64,000 nucleotides of DNA, taken from assembly GCA_964589785.1 (NCBI GenBank), contig CAZPUQ010000006.1, positions 119,539 to 183,538 on the forward strand, given 5' to 3'. Below the pieces are notes generated by a model. That model saw only the letters and a program-made list of their open reading frames with translations. It was not told the origin of the DNA and made no database searches. Every line of letters starts with the position of its first letter. Position 1 is the stretch's first letter. The position numbers were made by a program, and so were the translations under genes. The stretch is from JAGVSR01 sp964589785 (GTDB lineage Bacteria; Pseudomonadota; Alphaproteobacteria; Rhizobiales; Hyphomicrobiaceae). This document shows positions 16,465 to 24,387 of this stretch, piece by piece.

Positions 16465-17664
16465 GTGGCCCAAATCCGATCTTCAGACCAGGGTTCGCGT
16501 CATTGCAACGATTTGAGACTAACGCTGCAGCTATGGACGTCGAAAGTGCTGGGCCGCCCGGATCGGGAGGCTGAGCTCGATGTGATCGAGCGCTACGGGT
16601 CCCCGGAACAGCGCCATGTCGCGGAGCTTTTCCGGGCCTCGTCGGCGGCGACCGACGAGACCATCTGGTGCGCGCACGTCAGCCGGTACATCGCGCAGTT
16701 CGATCTGTCCCCCCTTGCCATCACGCCCGGCACCGGAAGCCGTTTCGCTCGCCTCACAGCGACCCCGTCGTCCGTTATCGCGGACGGCCCCAAGGTCAGC
16801 GTCATCATGGCCGCCTACAACGCCGAGGAGACCATCGGCTGGGCGGCGGCTTCCATTTTGGCTCAGACGTGGCGCAATCTCGACGTCATCATCGTCGATG
16901 ACGCGAGCACCGATCGGACGTGGGTCAGGCTTAATGAGATCGCTGCCAAGGATCCCCGCGTCCGCATTCTGCGCAACAGCGTGAACGTCGGACCGTTCGT
17001 CTCGCGCAACCGTGCGCTGCCGATGGCGTCGGGTGCGTATCTGACCGGGCATGATGCCGACGACTGGGCGCACCCCCAACGCATCGAACGGCAGTTCCAG
17101 AGGATTCAGGCCGCCCCCGGCGCGGTCGGCATCACCAGTCAGATGCTGCGGCTCGGCGAGGACTTGCGGTTCCGGCATTTTGCCGTCGAAGGACGCGGGC
17201 TGTTGGAGGAGCCGACCCGCCTGCATCCGATGTCGAGCCTGTTCGAGGCCCGGCCGTTCCATGACCGTTTGGGCTACTGGGACTGCGTCCGATTTTCCGG
17301 GGACGGCGAGCTTCTGAAGCGGGCGCAAGCGGTCTTCGGCAGCAAGGTGCTGACGCCGCCGCTGGTGACGAATCTCTCACTCGACCGCCCCACGAGCATC
17401 ATGAACGATCCCGTGCACGGCCGCAGCCATGGCCGCAAGCGGTCCTTGTCGCCGACACGGGTGGCCTATCGTGCGAGCTACACGAAATGGCATAAGACGA
17501 TGCCGCCGGACGGCGCGCGTCTGGCCTTTCCCCCGACCGCACGGCCGTTTCCGGCCCCGCCGGCTATGAGCGTCGAGGCGGCGCTCATCGGGCGGTTGCT
17601 CGCCGCCGACGGACCTGAGGCAAAACCGTCTCCGGGCGCCTCGCAATCGCCAGCCGCGGAATGA
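16465..17664 (+). CDS. Glycosyltransferase family 2, paralogue of the gene at 1314-2540
   Basis: This 399-residue protein has the same order of parts as the 408-residue paralogue. A helical N-terminal extension holds an RYIAQFDLSPL segment matching NAYLQPFDLAP of the other. The GT-A domain begins at about residue 112 (KVSVIMAAYNAEETI) and includes the VDDAST and HDADDWAHPQRIERQ motifs. The C-terminal region includes DCVRF and NDPVHG segments. It is a cytoplasmic nucleotide-sugar transferase of unknown donor and acceptor. Start: GTG with GAGGAG 8 bases upstream. Its stop overlaps the start of the flippase-like gene by 4 bases (ATGA), so the pair is translationally coupled. Confidence 0.85.
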   Translation: MAQIRSSDQGSRHCNDLRLTLQLWTSKVLGRPDREAELDVIERYGSPEQRHVAELFRASSAATDETIWCAHVSRYIAQFDLSPLAITPGTGSRFARLTATPSSVIADGPKVSVIMAAYNAEETIGWAAASILAQTWRNLDVIIVDDASTDRTWVRLNEIAAKDPRVRILRNSVNVGPFVSRNRALPMASGAYLTGHDADDWAHPQRIERQFQRIQAAPGAVGITSQMLRLGEDLRFRHFAVEGRGLLEEPTRLHPMSSLFEARPFHDRLGYWDCVRFSGDGELLKRAQAVFGSKVLTPPLVTNLSLDRPTSIMNDPVHGRSHGRKRSLSPTRVAYRASYTKWHKTMPPDGARLAFPPTARPFPAPPAMSVEAALIGRLLAADGPEAKPSPGASQSPAAE

Positions 17665-18686
17665 CGAAGCCTCCCGCGTCCTCCGAGACAATGACGGAAG
17701 CCACATCGATCGACAGCACGCGATCCTGGCGCGACGGGCTTCGCATGGCCGTCAAGCTGTTTGTGGTCGGCGTCCTCGCATACCTCATTTTCCAACGAGT
17801 CGATTTCGGAGAGGTCGTCGCAGCGCTCGCACGCATTTCGCCGTCGAGCTTTATCGCCGCATTTTTCCTGCAATGCCTGACGCTCTTCCTATCGGCGCTC
17901 CGCTGGCATCTCTGCCTGATCATCGCGGATTTGCGGACCCGGCCGGCGACGACGGTGCGGATCTTCTTCTCGACCAACTTTATCGGCACCGCTCTGCCCA
18001 CCGGAATCGGCCAGGACGTCCTGCGGGTCTACTCGGTGGCCAAGCTCGGCGGGCTCGACGCAGCGCGGTTGGCCAAGGCGACGGCGAGCGTCGTCCTCGA
18101 CAGGGTCGCGGGGCTCACAGCATTCGGCCTGCTCGCGTTTCCCGCCCTTATTGCCATCTCTCATCGTTCCTCGGCTGCGGCTTCGCAATGCGCTGTCCCG
18201 GTTGCTTGGCTCACCCCGACGCAAGTTGCGTTGATCGCCGGCGCGGTCGCGGCCGCCGGAGGTTGCCTCGTAGCCGTCCTTATGGTGCGGCACCAGAGGT
18301 CGGGATGGATGATGCAGCAGGCGTGGGAGAGGGTTTCGGGGCAGCTCGGTCGGCTGTCGACTGTGGCCGGACTCTCAGTCTCGATCGTGATCATGGTGGT
18401 GCTGGTCGTTTACGCCCTCGGTGTCGAGATCACGCCGGCAACGCCGTCCGCTGAATATTTTCTGACCATTCCGCTCATCGCCTTGCTGGCGCAATTGCCG
18501 TTGTCGATCCTCGGTCTCGGCGTGCGCGAGGCGGGGTTCGTCTTCTTGTTCGCCTGCGACTCGGCTGGCCGAGAGGACGTCTTGGCGCTGTCGATCGCCT
18601 ATTTCTCGGTCGGGCTGTTGGCCAATCTTCTCGGAGGACTGGCCTTTCTGGCGCCGTCGGGCGAAGCCGGGCGGACGCGGGCGTAG
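17661..18686 (+). CDS. Lysylphosphatidylglycerol synthase TM-region (flippase-like) membrane protein
   Basis: This 341-residue integral membrane protein belongs to the UPF0104/LPG_synthase_TM family. Helices lie near residues 30-50, 65-85, 155-175, 190-215, 240-265 and 275-300. The family signatures are visible: SALRWHLCL near 78-86, IFFSTNFIGTALPTGIGQDVLR near 101-122 with its Pro-x-Gly turn, and ASVVLDRVAGL near 142-152. The family includes the MprF flippase domain and proteins thought to move glycolipids across the membrane. Coupled to a glycosyltransferase, it is a good candidate for flipping the lipid-linked product. It lacks the catalytic synthase domain of MprF. The ATG overlaps the preceding stop. 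Confidence 0.87.
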   Translation: MTKPPASSETMTEATSIDSTRSWRDGLRMAVKLFVVGVLAYLIFQRVDFGEVVAALARISPSSFIAAFFLQCLTLFLSALRWHLCLIIADLRTRPATTVRIFFSTNFIGTALPTGIGQDVLRVYSVAKLGGLDAARLAKATASVVLDRVAGLTAFGLLAFPALIAISHRSSAAASQCAVPVAWLTPTQVALIAGAVAAAGGCLVAVLMVRHQRSGWMMQQAWERVSGQLGRLSTVAGLSVSIVIMVVLVVYALGVEITPATPSAEYFLTIPLIALLAQLPLSILGLGVREAGFVFLFACDSAGREDVLALSIAYFSVGLLANLLGGLAFLAPSGEAGRTRA

Positions 18687-18694
18687 AGTAAGGC

Positions 18695-18710
18695 CGGCCT
18701 CGCTAGGCCG
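18695..18710. terminator. Weak hairpin between convergent genes
   Basis: CGGCCT and AGGCCG form a 6-base stem with a 4-base loop just after the flippase stop, overlapping the end of the convergent AraC gene. A short TTT follows 5 bases later on the plus strand. It could serve as a terminator for the plus-strand pair, but it lacks a real T-run. Confidence 0.3.
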
Positions 18711-19713
18711 AGGTGCGTTTGCCTGGACGCTGAAATGGGGCAAGGGGCAAGGGCGCACTGTCGCCAGCATCGTTCCTGCGGAGGGCCAAGCGCAAGGTCT
18801 CCGACGGCAGCTCGCCGAACAGCGCGCGATAGGCGGCCGAAACGCGGCCCAGATCGCTGGCGCCGAGACCATACATGATACCCGTCACGGTCGTATCCGG
18901 CCCCGCACTCGCCAGCAGTTGCCGGCGGATGGCATTGAGCTGCCGGAACTTCAGATAGCGAATGGGTCCCATTCCCACGACGCGATGAAATGCGCGCAGC
19001 AGCGTGCGCGTGTGGACCTCGGCGGCCCGCGCCAGGTCGTCGACATAAAAGCTCTCCGGGGCGTCCTCGGACGGAAGCCGAAGTAACGCACGGCTGACGA
19101 TCTCCAACGACTTCAGACCCGGCGTGTCGAGGTCCGCGCGGCATCCGACCCCGGCATCGGACAGGATCAGGCTGGCAATCTCCATCATTCGCGCTTCCTC
19201 GCGCAGCATCCCACCTGCATCCCTGCCACGGTGGCTTGCGCGCAGTCCTTCGGCTTCGCCGACGAGGGCGTGCATCAGTTCGGGCCGTGACGGCACGATG
19301 CAGGGCCGCTTCTCGCGCAAGCGCAACGCCAGCCCCGGGTGCGGCGCGGCCAGTCGCTCGACAAGCTCCCGCGGCAGCCCGAACGAGAACCATGTCCGCG
19401 GACCCTCGGCCGCAAAAATGAAATGCCCACCGGGCGGAAGAACCGCGAGCTCGCCGGGAGCAAGCACATCGCCATTCAAGGTGATCCGGACGGTCGACGG
19501 CAGGTGCCGTGCAATCAAGACGTAGCCGTTCTCGGCCAGCACCCCGTCGGCGACGCTGGCGCCGCCGTCGCTGCCGAACTGAATTTCCGTGCTCTTGCCG
19601 GGATAGTATTCCAGCCACCAGGGCGTTTGGGCGCGCTGCGTCAGCACGAAGCTGACCTTGGCTTGGCGCACCGCGTGGACATAATCATCGAAGCTGATCG
19701 TCGTAGGCAACAC
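18703..19713 (-). CDS. AraC-family transcriptional regulator
   Basis: This protein of about 336 residues has an N-terminal ligand-binding-like region (AraC_binding_2 style, with an aromatic FSFGLP segment in the middle). The C-terminal HTH_18 domain carries a first helix-turn-helix at YVDDLARAAEVHTRTLLRAF, then the linker VVGMGPIRYLKFRQL, and a second at SDLGRVSAAYRALFGELPSE. It regulates transcription in the cytoplasm; target and ligand are unknown. The gene faces away from the DUF1254 gene at 20145, which is its nearest divergent neighbour and a possible target. The start is uncertain: GTG at 19711-19713 is used because the conserved region begins shortly after it, while a TTG at 19788 would add 25 residues. 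No good ribosome-binding site marks either. Confidence 0.8.
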   Translation of the reverse strand: MLPTTISFDDYVHAVRQAKVSFVLTQRAQTPWWLEYYPGKSTEIQFGSDGGASVADGVLAENGYVLIARHLPSTVRITLNGDVLAPGELAVLPPGGHFIFAAEGPRTWFSFGLPRELVERLAAPHPGLALRLREKRPCIVPSRPELMHALVGEAEGLRASHRGRDAGGMLREEARMMEIASLILSDAGVGCRADLDTPGLKSLEIVSRALLRLPSEDAPESFYVDDLARAAEVHTRTLLRAFHRVVGMGPIRYLKFRQLNAIRRQLLASAGPDTTVTGIMYGLGASDLGRVSAAYRALFGELPSETLRLALRRNDAGDSAPLPLAPFQRPGKRTSA

Positions 19714-20144
19714 GATTGGTCTTGAGATCCCTGGTCCGGACGCCCTACGTCGCGATGCATGTGTACTGTCTCGCAGCGGGTGCCGCAACGACCCGGCCGT
19801 CCCGCATCGGCAACGCGGCCGGCCGCTACCCGTGTCGGGCCGGCTTGGATGCCGTCGTGGCCTTTGGCAGGGGTCGCTCGCTCGGTCTGCGCCTCTGCGG
19901 ACGGCGTGTGCGCACCGGTGTTAACCCGGCGGGCGGCAGAGGGGTTGCGGGGCCGAGTCTGTGCACGGATCTGCGGGCGCCCCGCAAATCCCTCGGCGTT
20001 TCCGGCGCGGTCCCGCGTCTGTCAAAATTTTCATAGCTGATCGAGACCGTCTCGTGCTCAATCGCCTATTCCCGCTATAGACGCGGCCGATCGCTTCGGC
20101 GCCTTGCCTCCACAGAATCGGCGAGCCCAATTGAAGAGGGAACC
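19714..20144. other. Divergent regulatory region between araC-like and DUF1254 genes
   Basis: About 430 bases without a supported gene. A small dyad CGAGA/TCTCG sits at 20042-20054, and a TATAGA hexamer at 20076-20081 could be a -10 box for the plus-strand gene, but no matching -35 box is seen. AGAGGG just before 20145 is the ribosome-binding site of the DUF1254 gene. Confidence 0.35.
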
Positions 20145-21617
20145 ATGACAGTTTTCCATCAGCCGATTGCCCGCGGCCTGCAAATCCTGGCTGCCGCGCT
20201 TTTGGGCCTGCAGCTCGCTTCTGTTTCTTCGGCGGCTGAGGAGATTTCCGCGGAGGAAGCAACCACAATAGCGCGCGAAGCGTACATCTATCTCTATCCC
20301 CTCATTACGATGGACGTCACGCGCCGGCAGTTGACGAACATCGAGCCCGGAAAGATGACGGGGCGCGGACCCATGAATACCTTCAGCCATATGCGCGCCT
20401 ACCCCACGGCTGAATTCAGGGAGATCGTGCGTCCCAACTTCGACACCCTCTACTCCTCGGCCTGGCTCGATCTCACGAAGGAGCCGGTCATCCTGACGGT
20501 TCCGGATACGCACGGCCGGTACTACCTTATGCCCCTGCTCGACATGTGGACCGACGTATTTGCTGCCCCCGGGAAGCGGACGAGCGGGACGTCGGCGGGC
20601 CATTTCGCCGTGGTGTCTCCGGGGTGGACCGGATCGCTGCCCGAAGGGGTTGCGCGGATCGAGGCATCCACGCCGTATGTCTGGCTGGTCGGCCGCACAC
20701 AGACCAATGGTCCGAGCGACTACGAGGCCGTCCACAAGGTGCAGGACGGCTACAAGATCACGCCGCTGTCGCGCTGGGGCAAGGAACCCGAGCCGGTCCA
20801 CGTCACCATCGACCCGAGCGTCGATATGAAGACCGCGCCGTTGAAGCAGGTCAACACGATGCCGGCGGAGGCGTACTTTGCTTACGGCGCGGAGCTCATG
20901 AAGCTGCATCCGCCTCACGTGACGGATTGGTCGAGCCTGGAACGGTTCGCGCGCATTGGCCTTGTGCCCGGCAAGAGCTGCGATGCGAGCAAGCTCGATC
21001 CGAAGGTGCGTGCCGCGCTGGCCCAGGGCGCGGCGGAAGGACTGAAGCTGATGGAGCAGAAACTGCCGACGTTGGCGCCGGTCGTGAATGGCTGGCAGAT
21101 GAACACCGACACCATGGGCGTCTACGGAAACGACTACCTGAAGCGCGCGATCGTGGCGATGGTCGGCCTGGGTGCGAACCAGGTGGAGGATGCAATCTAC
21201 CCGCTCAATGTCTCGGACGCCGACGGCAAGCCGGTGATGGGCGGTCGGGCCTATGTGCTGCACTTGGACAAGGACCAGATTCCGCCCGCGGACGCCTTCT
21301 GGTCCCTGACCATGTACGATGCCGAAGGCTACCAGGTCGCCAATCCGCTGAACCGCTTCGCCATCGGCGACAGGGACAAGCTGAAGCACGGCCCCGACGG
21401 ATCGCTCGACATCTACATTCAGAGCACCAGCCCGGGTCCCGAGAAAGAGTCGAACTGGCTCCCCTCGCCGACCTCGGGTCCGCTCGGGCTTACGATGCGG
21501 ATCTACGCTCCGCGGCAAGAGGCGCTGGACGGTCGCTGGAATCCCCCCCGCGATCAAGCCGGCGCCGTAGCAAGCCCGACCGGCGCCTCTCCGGTTGACG
21601 ACCATCGATGCGTGTGA
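20145..21617 (+). CDS. Secreted DUF1254/DUF1214 protein
   Basis: This 490-residue protein begins with a signal peptide (positive start, hydrophobic stretch at about 11-28, ending in SSAAE). It then shows the DUF1254 domain: AREAYIYLYPLITMDVTRRQ, FSHMRAYP and RPNFDTLYSSAWLDL in residues 43-113. The C-terminal part from about 370 is DUF1214, with PADAFWSLTMYDAEGY, NRFAIGDR and SNWLPSP. The pair occurs in many bacterial exported proteins of unknown biochemical role. It should fold in the periplasm. The start has AGAGGG about 5 bases ahead. The ion-channel homologue follows after 167 bases on the same strand, so the two may share a transcript. Confidence 0.88.
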   Translation: MTVFHQPIARGLQILAAALLGLQLASVSSAAEEISAEEATTIAREAYIYLYPLITMDVTRRQLTNIEPGKMTGRGPMNTFSHMRAYPTAEFREIVRPNFDTLYSSAWLDLTKEPVILTVPDTHGRYYLMPLLDMWTDVFAAPGKRTSGTSAGHFAVVSPGWTGSLPEGVARIEASTPYVWLVGRTQTNGPSDYEAVHKVQDGYKITPLSRWGKEPEPVHVTIDPSVDMKTAPLKQVNTMPAEAYFAYGAELMKLHPPHVTDWSSLERFARIGLVPGKSCDASKLDPKVRAALAQGAAEGLKLMEQKLPTLAPVVNGWQMNTDTMGVYGNDYLKRAIVAMVGLGANQVEDAIYPLNVSDADGKPVMGGRAYVLHLDKDQIPPADAFWSLTMYDAEGYQVANPLNRFAIGDRDKLKHGPDGSLDIYIQSTSPGPEKESNWLPSPTSGPLGLTMRIYAPRQEALDGRWNPPRDQAGAVASPTGASPVDDHRCV

Positions 21618-21784
21618 GCGGGGTCGGGTCCGCGCGGTTGGCGTGCGACTGAACAAGCCGGGGACTGCGTCCGCTTCGGCACGGGCGCAGCACCACCCAA
21701 CCCCGCGCTCATCCCGGCTCTTGCTCGCGGCAGTGCAGGGCCTCTACGGTAGGCCGGCAGCATCGAGAGGGGGAGCGGGGGCCA

Positions 21785-22822
21785 ATGCAGATCGGACGGG
21801 GATTGCTGGCTGTCGTGCTGGCGCTCGGTTTCCTTGCTCGCTGTCCGGCTTCCGCGCAACCCGTCGCACCCGATACGCAAACAACGGATGCCGGCTCCCC
21901 CGGCACACCTGAAAAGGTCATTGTCGGCGCCTTTATCAATCGGATTCAGGAGCTTGATTTCCGGACGCAGAGCTATTCCGTCGATCTCTATGTCTGGTTC
22001 CGGTGGCGAAACAAAAACCTGGATCCGTCCAAGACACTCGAATTCATGAACCGCTTCGCGCCCTTCGAGCACGTGCGCAACCAGATCTACGACCACCCGC
22101 TGGTACTTCCGGACGGCAGCCTCTACTCGATCGTCCGCAGCCAAGGCCGGTTCTCGACCCGGCTGGGCCTGGAGAGCTTTCCGTTCGACAAGCAGGAGCT
22201 TACGGTCGAGTTCGAGGATTCGGCGAGCGGGATCGGCTCCCTCGTCTACGAACCCGATGCCGTGCCGCTCACGCTGGCCTCGACCATCGCCGTGCCGGGG
22301 TTTCGCATCGGCGCGCCGCGCATGCAGATCCGGGACAACATGTATCCGACGAACTTCGGCAACCCGACCGTCGGCGAGAAGGAGGTCTACTCGCGGGCAA
22401 CGCTCGTCGTTCCGGTCAGCCGCCCGCTGACGGCGCTGGCGATCAAGACCTTCCTGCCGATCCTGCTCGTGATGGCCTGCGCGGGCCTGGTGCTGTTCAT
22501 ACGCCCGGCCTATATCGATGCGCGCATCGGCCTCAGCATGACCGCACTTCTGACCCTGCTGCTGACGCTCGTGGCCCTTCAGCTCGCGCGCAGCACGTCG
22601 CAGTCCGAGGTGGACTACCTGACCCTGACCGACAAGGTCTACCTCGCGTCCTACGGGTTCATCATCCTCGTGCTGCTGAGGATCGTGCGCGTGTCCTGGC
22701 GGCGGGACGGGGAGGGCCAAGAGCTTGCCATCGCGCGGACCGACCGTGCCTGGCTGCTTCTGGTCGCCATCATCTACTGCGTGACGCTGGCCTTGATTCT
22801 TGCCGCGTCTCTGCTCTGGTAG
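21785..22822 (+). CDS. Prokaryotic pentameric ligand-gated ion channel homologue
   Basis: This 345-residue protein has a signal peptide (1-24), a beta-rich extracellular domain and four membrane helices at about 217-239, 246-268, 283-303 and 321-344. The extracellular part has the family pattern: SYSVDLYVWFRWRN near 63-76 and SFPFDKQELTVEFED at 131-145, equivalent to the FPFD-x-Q centre of the Cys-loop. The two flanking cysteines of the animal receptors are absent, as in GLIC and ELIC. Helix 2 (RIGLSMTALLTLLLTLVALQLA) would line the pore, and a proline follows Phe223 in helix 1. The intracellular M3-M4 loop is short, as in other bacterial members. It should form a pentameric channel in the inner membrane with its ligand domain in the periplasm. 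Ion selectivity and ligand cannot be read with certainty. The GGGGG-rich stretch before the ATG is the ribosome-binding site. Confidence 0.88.
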   Translation: MQIGRGLLAVVLALGFLARCPASAQPVAPDTQTTDAGSPGTPEKVIVGAFINRIQELDFRTQSYSVDLYVWFRWRNKNLDPSKTLEFMNRFAPFEHVRNQIYDHPLVLPDGSLYSIVRSQGRFSTRLGLESFPFDKQELTVEFEDSASGIGSLVYEPDAVPLTLASTIAVPGFRIGAPRMQIRDNMYPTNFGNPTVGEKEVYSRATLVVPVSRPLTALAIKTFLPILLVMACAGLVLFIRPAYIDARIGLSMTALLTLLLTLVALQLARSTSQSEVDYLTLTDKVYLASYGFIILVLLRIVRVSWRRDGEGQELAIARTDRAWLLLVAIIYCVTLALILAASLLW

Positions 22823-22871
22823 GAAATCAGCTCGGCAGGCGCGCCATCGCGCCGATTCCCAGCGTGCCGTT

Positions 22872-22903
22872 GCGTTTGCTCGCCAGGATAGAGACGCAAA
22901 CGC
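22872..22903. terminator. Inverted repeat between convergent genes
   Basis: GCGTTTGC at 22872-22879 and its complement GCAAACGC at 22896-22903 form an 8-base stem with a 16-base loop in the 127-base gap between the channel gene and the convergent coiled-coil gene. No T-run follows on either strand, so a terminator role is only possible. Confidence 0.25.
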
Positions 22904-22949
22904 GGGAAGCACGGCCATTGAGGGGCGGCTTGCTCTTCACGTGAGCCGA

Positions 22950-24383
22950 CTAGAAGTTGCCGCCGGTCTCGAAATCCTTCGCGCGCGGTCGTTCTTGGGA
23001 GGACCCGGGCCAGTTGCCGCCCCACGTTCCGCCCGTCCATCCTTTCGGCCAATGCTCGAACGGGGGAAGGCCCGACCGTCGTCGCCACGGATCGCCGGGG
23101 CGATGCTGCCAGCGCTGCTGGCTCTGGGCGCGCGCCCAGTACTCTGCCGCCGAAATGGCTCCGCGCAGGAGAAGCTTGAGCAGGTCTTCAAGATCGGGGT
23201 CGTCGTCGAACTCCGATCCCGAATCCTCGTAGTGCTCGCGGCGGAAGTTTGCCGAAAGCCGCATCAGCTCTTGTCTCTTTTCGAACAGTTGATCGAGCCT
23301 CTTCAGCCGCTGCTCGTTCTTGTCTTGCAGCGCTTCGAGATCGCGCCCTAGGTCGCGAATGTTCGCGACGAGAGCGTCATCCTCCTGGGTTCTCGTGGCA
23401 AAGGCATCCGACATGAGCCGCTGCAGGGTCTCGGTTTCGAGAAAGGCTGCGTATTTGTGGACCGCGTCGCGCAGCGACTGATCCTCCCCCTTGGCGTAGA
23501 GGCGCAACTGATTGCCGGTCTCCGTCAGCTCGGCAGTGAGCGCCGCGAGATCCTTGTTCCGCCGCGCCTGCTCCTCCCGCGCCGCCTTCAGCTCTGTGGT
23601 GAGGGTCGTGCCGGCGAGCGCCTGGGTCTTGGCCCGCTCGAGCTCGTCGAGCTTTCCCTTCGCTGCCAAGGCCTGCCTGGCAAGCTCCTCCGCATGCGCC
23701 TTGAGGCGGACCGGAATCTCCGTCAGCATGGCATAGTTGGCCCGCGCATCCGGATACCGGATGAGCCCTGCCACCCATTCGTCGAGAAATCTGACGAGAC
23801 CGGAGGCCTGATAGTCGGAGCTTCCGAACTTCCGGTTCCAGAGATACATGAACAGCGGATCGCCGCGATACGGCCGGCCCTTTTCGTCCTCGTCCCGCGC
23901 AACCTGCTCCGCCTTTGCCGTCGCCTTCTGGAGCATGCCCGCCAGAGACTCGTGCTCCTTGCCGAGCAGCGTGTAGGCTGCATCGCTCTTCAGCGCGGCG
24001 CGGGCCTCTGCGGCGAAGCGATCGAGCTCCTGCTCGAGACGCGCGATCTGCAGGTTGAGCTCGTCGAGGAGCCGGACGAGTGTCTCGCGTTCGCCATCGG
24101 CCTCGTCCCGGCGCCGATTGAGGTGCGCGACCGTCCTCAGGCGCGCCTGCAGCATGCCGCGCACTTCGCCCGAGAGGTTGTCGGCGTCGTCGATCACGCC
24201 ATCTGCCATTGCATCGCGGGCGCGCAGGGTTGCGAGACTGCGCAGCGCCTCGATCCGCCGCGCGGCCATCTCGCCCTGCGAGCGATTGGCTTCCTCAAGC
24301 TCCGTCTGGACGCGCAGTTCCTGCGCCTTGATGTCCTTCAGAGCTTCCTCGATCGAGGCCAGCGTCTCGCGCCCGCTCCGCAT
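22950..24383 (-). CDS. Long coiled-coil protein, W/G/P-rich tail, function unknown
   Basis: This 477-residue protein is strongly charged and predicted to be mostly helical coiled coil. Heptad-rich stretches rich in Glu, Arg, Leu and Ala run from about 5 to 165 and from 220 to 395. A break near 175-215 contains aromatic residues (LFMYLWNRKFG). The last 55 residues switch to a Trp-, Gly- and Pro-rich tail (WPKGWTGGTWGGNWPG). There is no signal peptide or membrane helix. It is the last gene of a minus-strand cluster: it starts 4 bases after the one-TM protein and must be co-transcribed with it and the TelA-like gene. I do not recognise a characterised family. A scaffold or envelope-associated role alongside its membrane-anchored partner is an inference. 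Confidence 0.75.
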   Translation of the reverse strand: MRSGRETLASIEEALKDIKAQELRVQTELEEANRSQGEMAARRIEALRSLATLRARDAMADGVIDDADNLSGEVRGMLQARLRTVAHLNRRRDEADGERETLVRLLDELNLQIARLEQELDRFAAEARAALKSDAAYTLLGKEHESLAGMLQKATAKAEQVARDEDEKGRPYRGDPLFMYLWNRKFGSSDYQASGLVRFLDEWVAGLIRYPDARANYAMLTEIPVRLKAHAEELARQALAAKGKLDELERAKTQALAGTTLTTELKAAREEQARRNKDLAALTAELTETGNQLRLYAKGEDQSLRDAVHKYAAFLETETLQRLMSDAFATRTQEDDALVANIRDLGRDLEALQDKNEQRLKRLDQLFEKRQELMRLSANFRREHYEDSGSEFDDDPDLEDLLKLLLRGAISAAEYWARAQSQQRWQHRPGDPWRRRSGLPPFEHWPKGWTGGTWGGNWPGSSQERPRAKDFETGGNF

Positions 24384-24387
24384 GCTT

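Noticed and set aside
20058..22918. Two long minus-strand frames over the DUF1254 and channel genes
   Set aside because: Both are antisense to proteins with signal peptides and clear family motifs.
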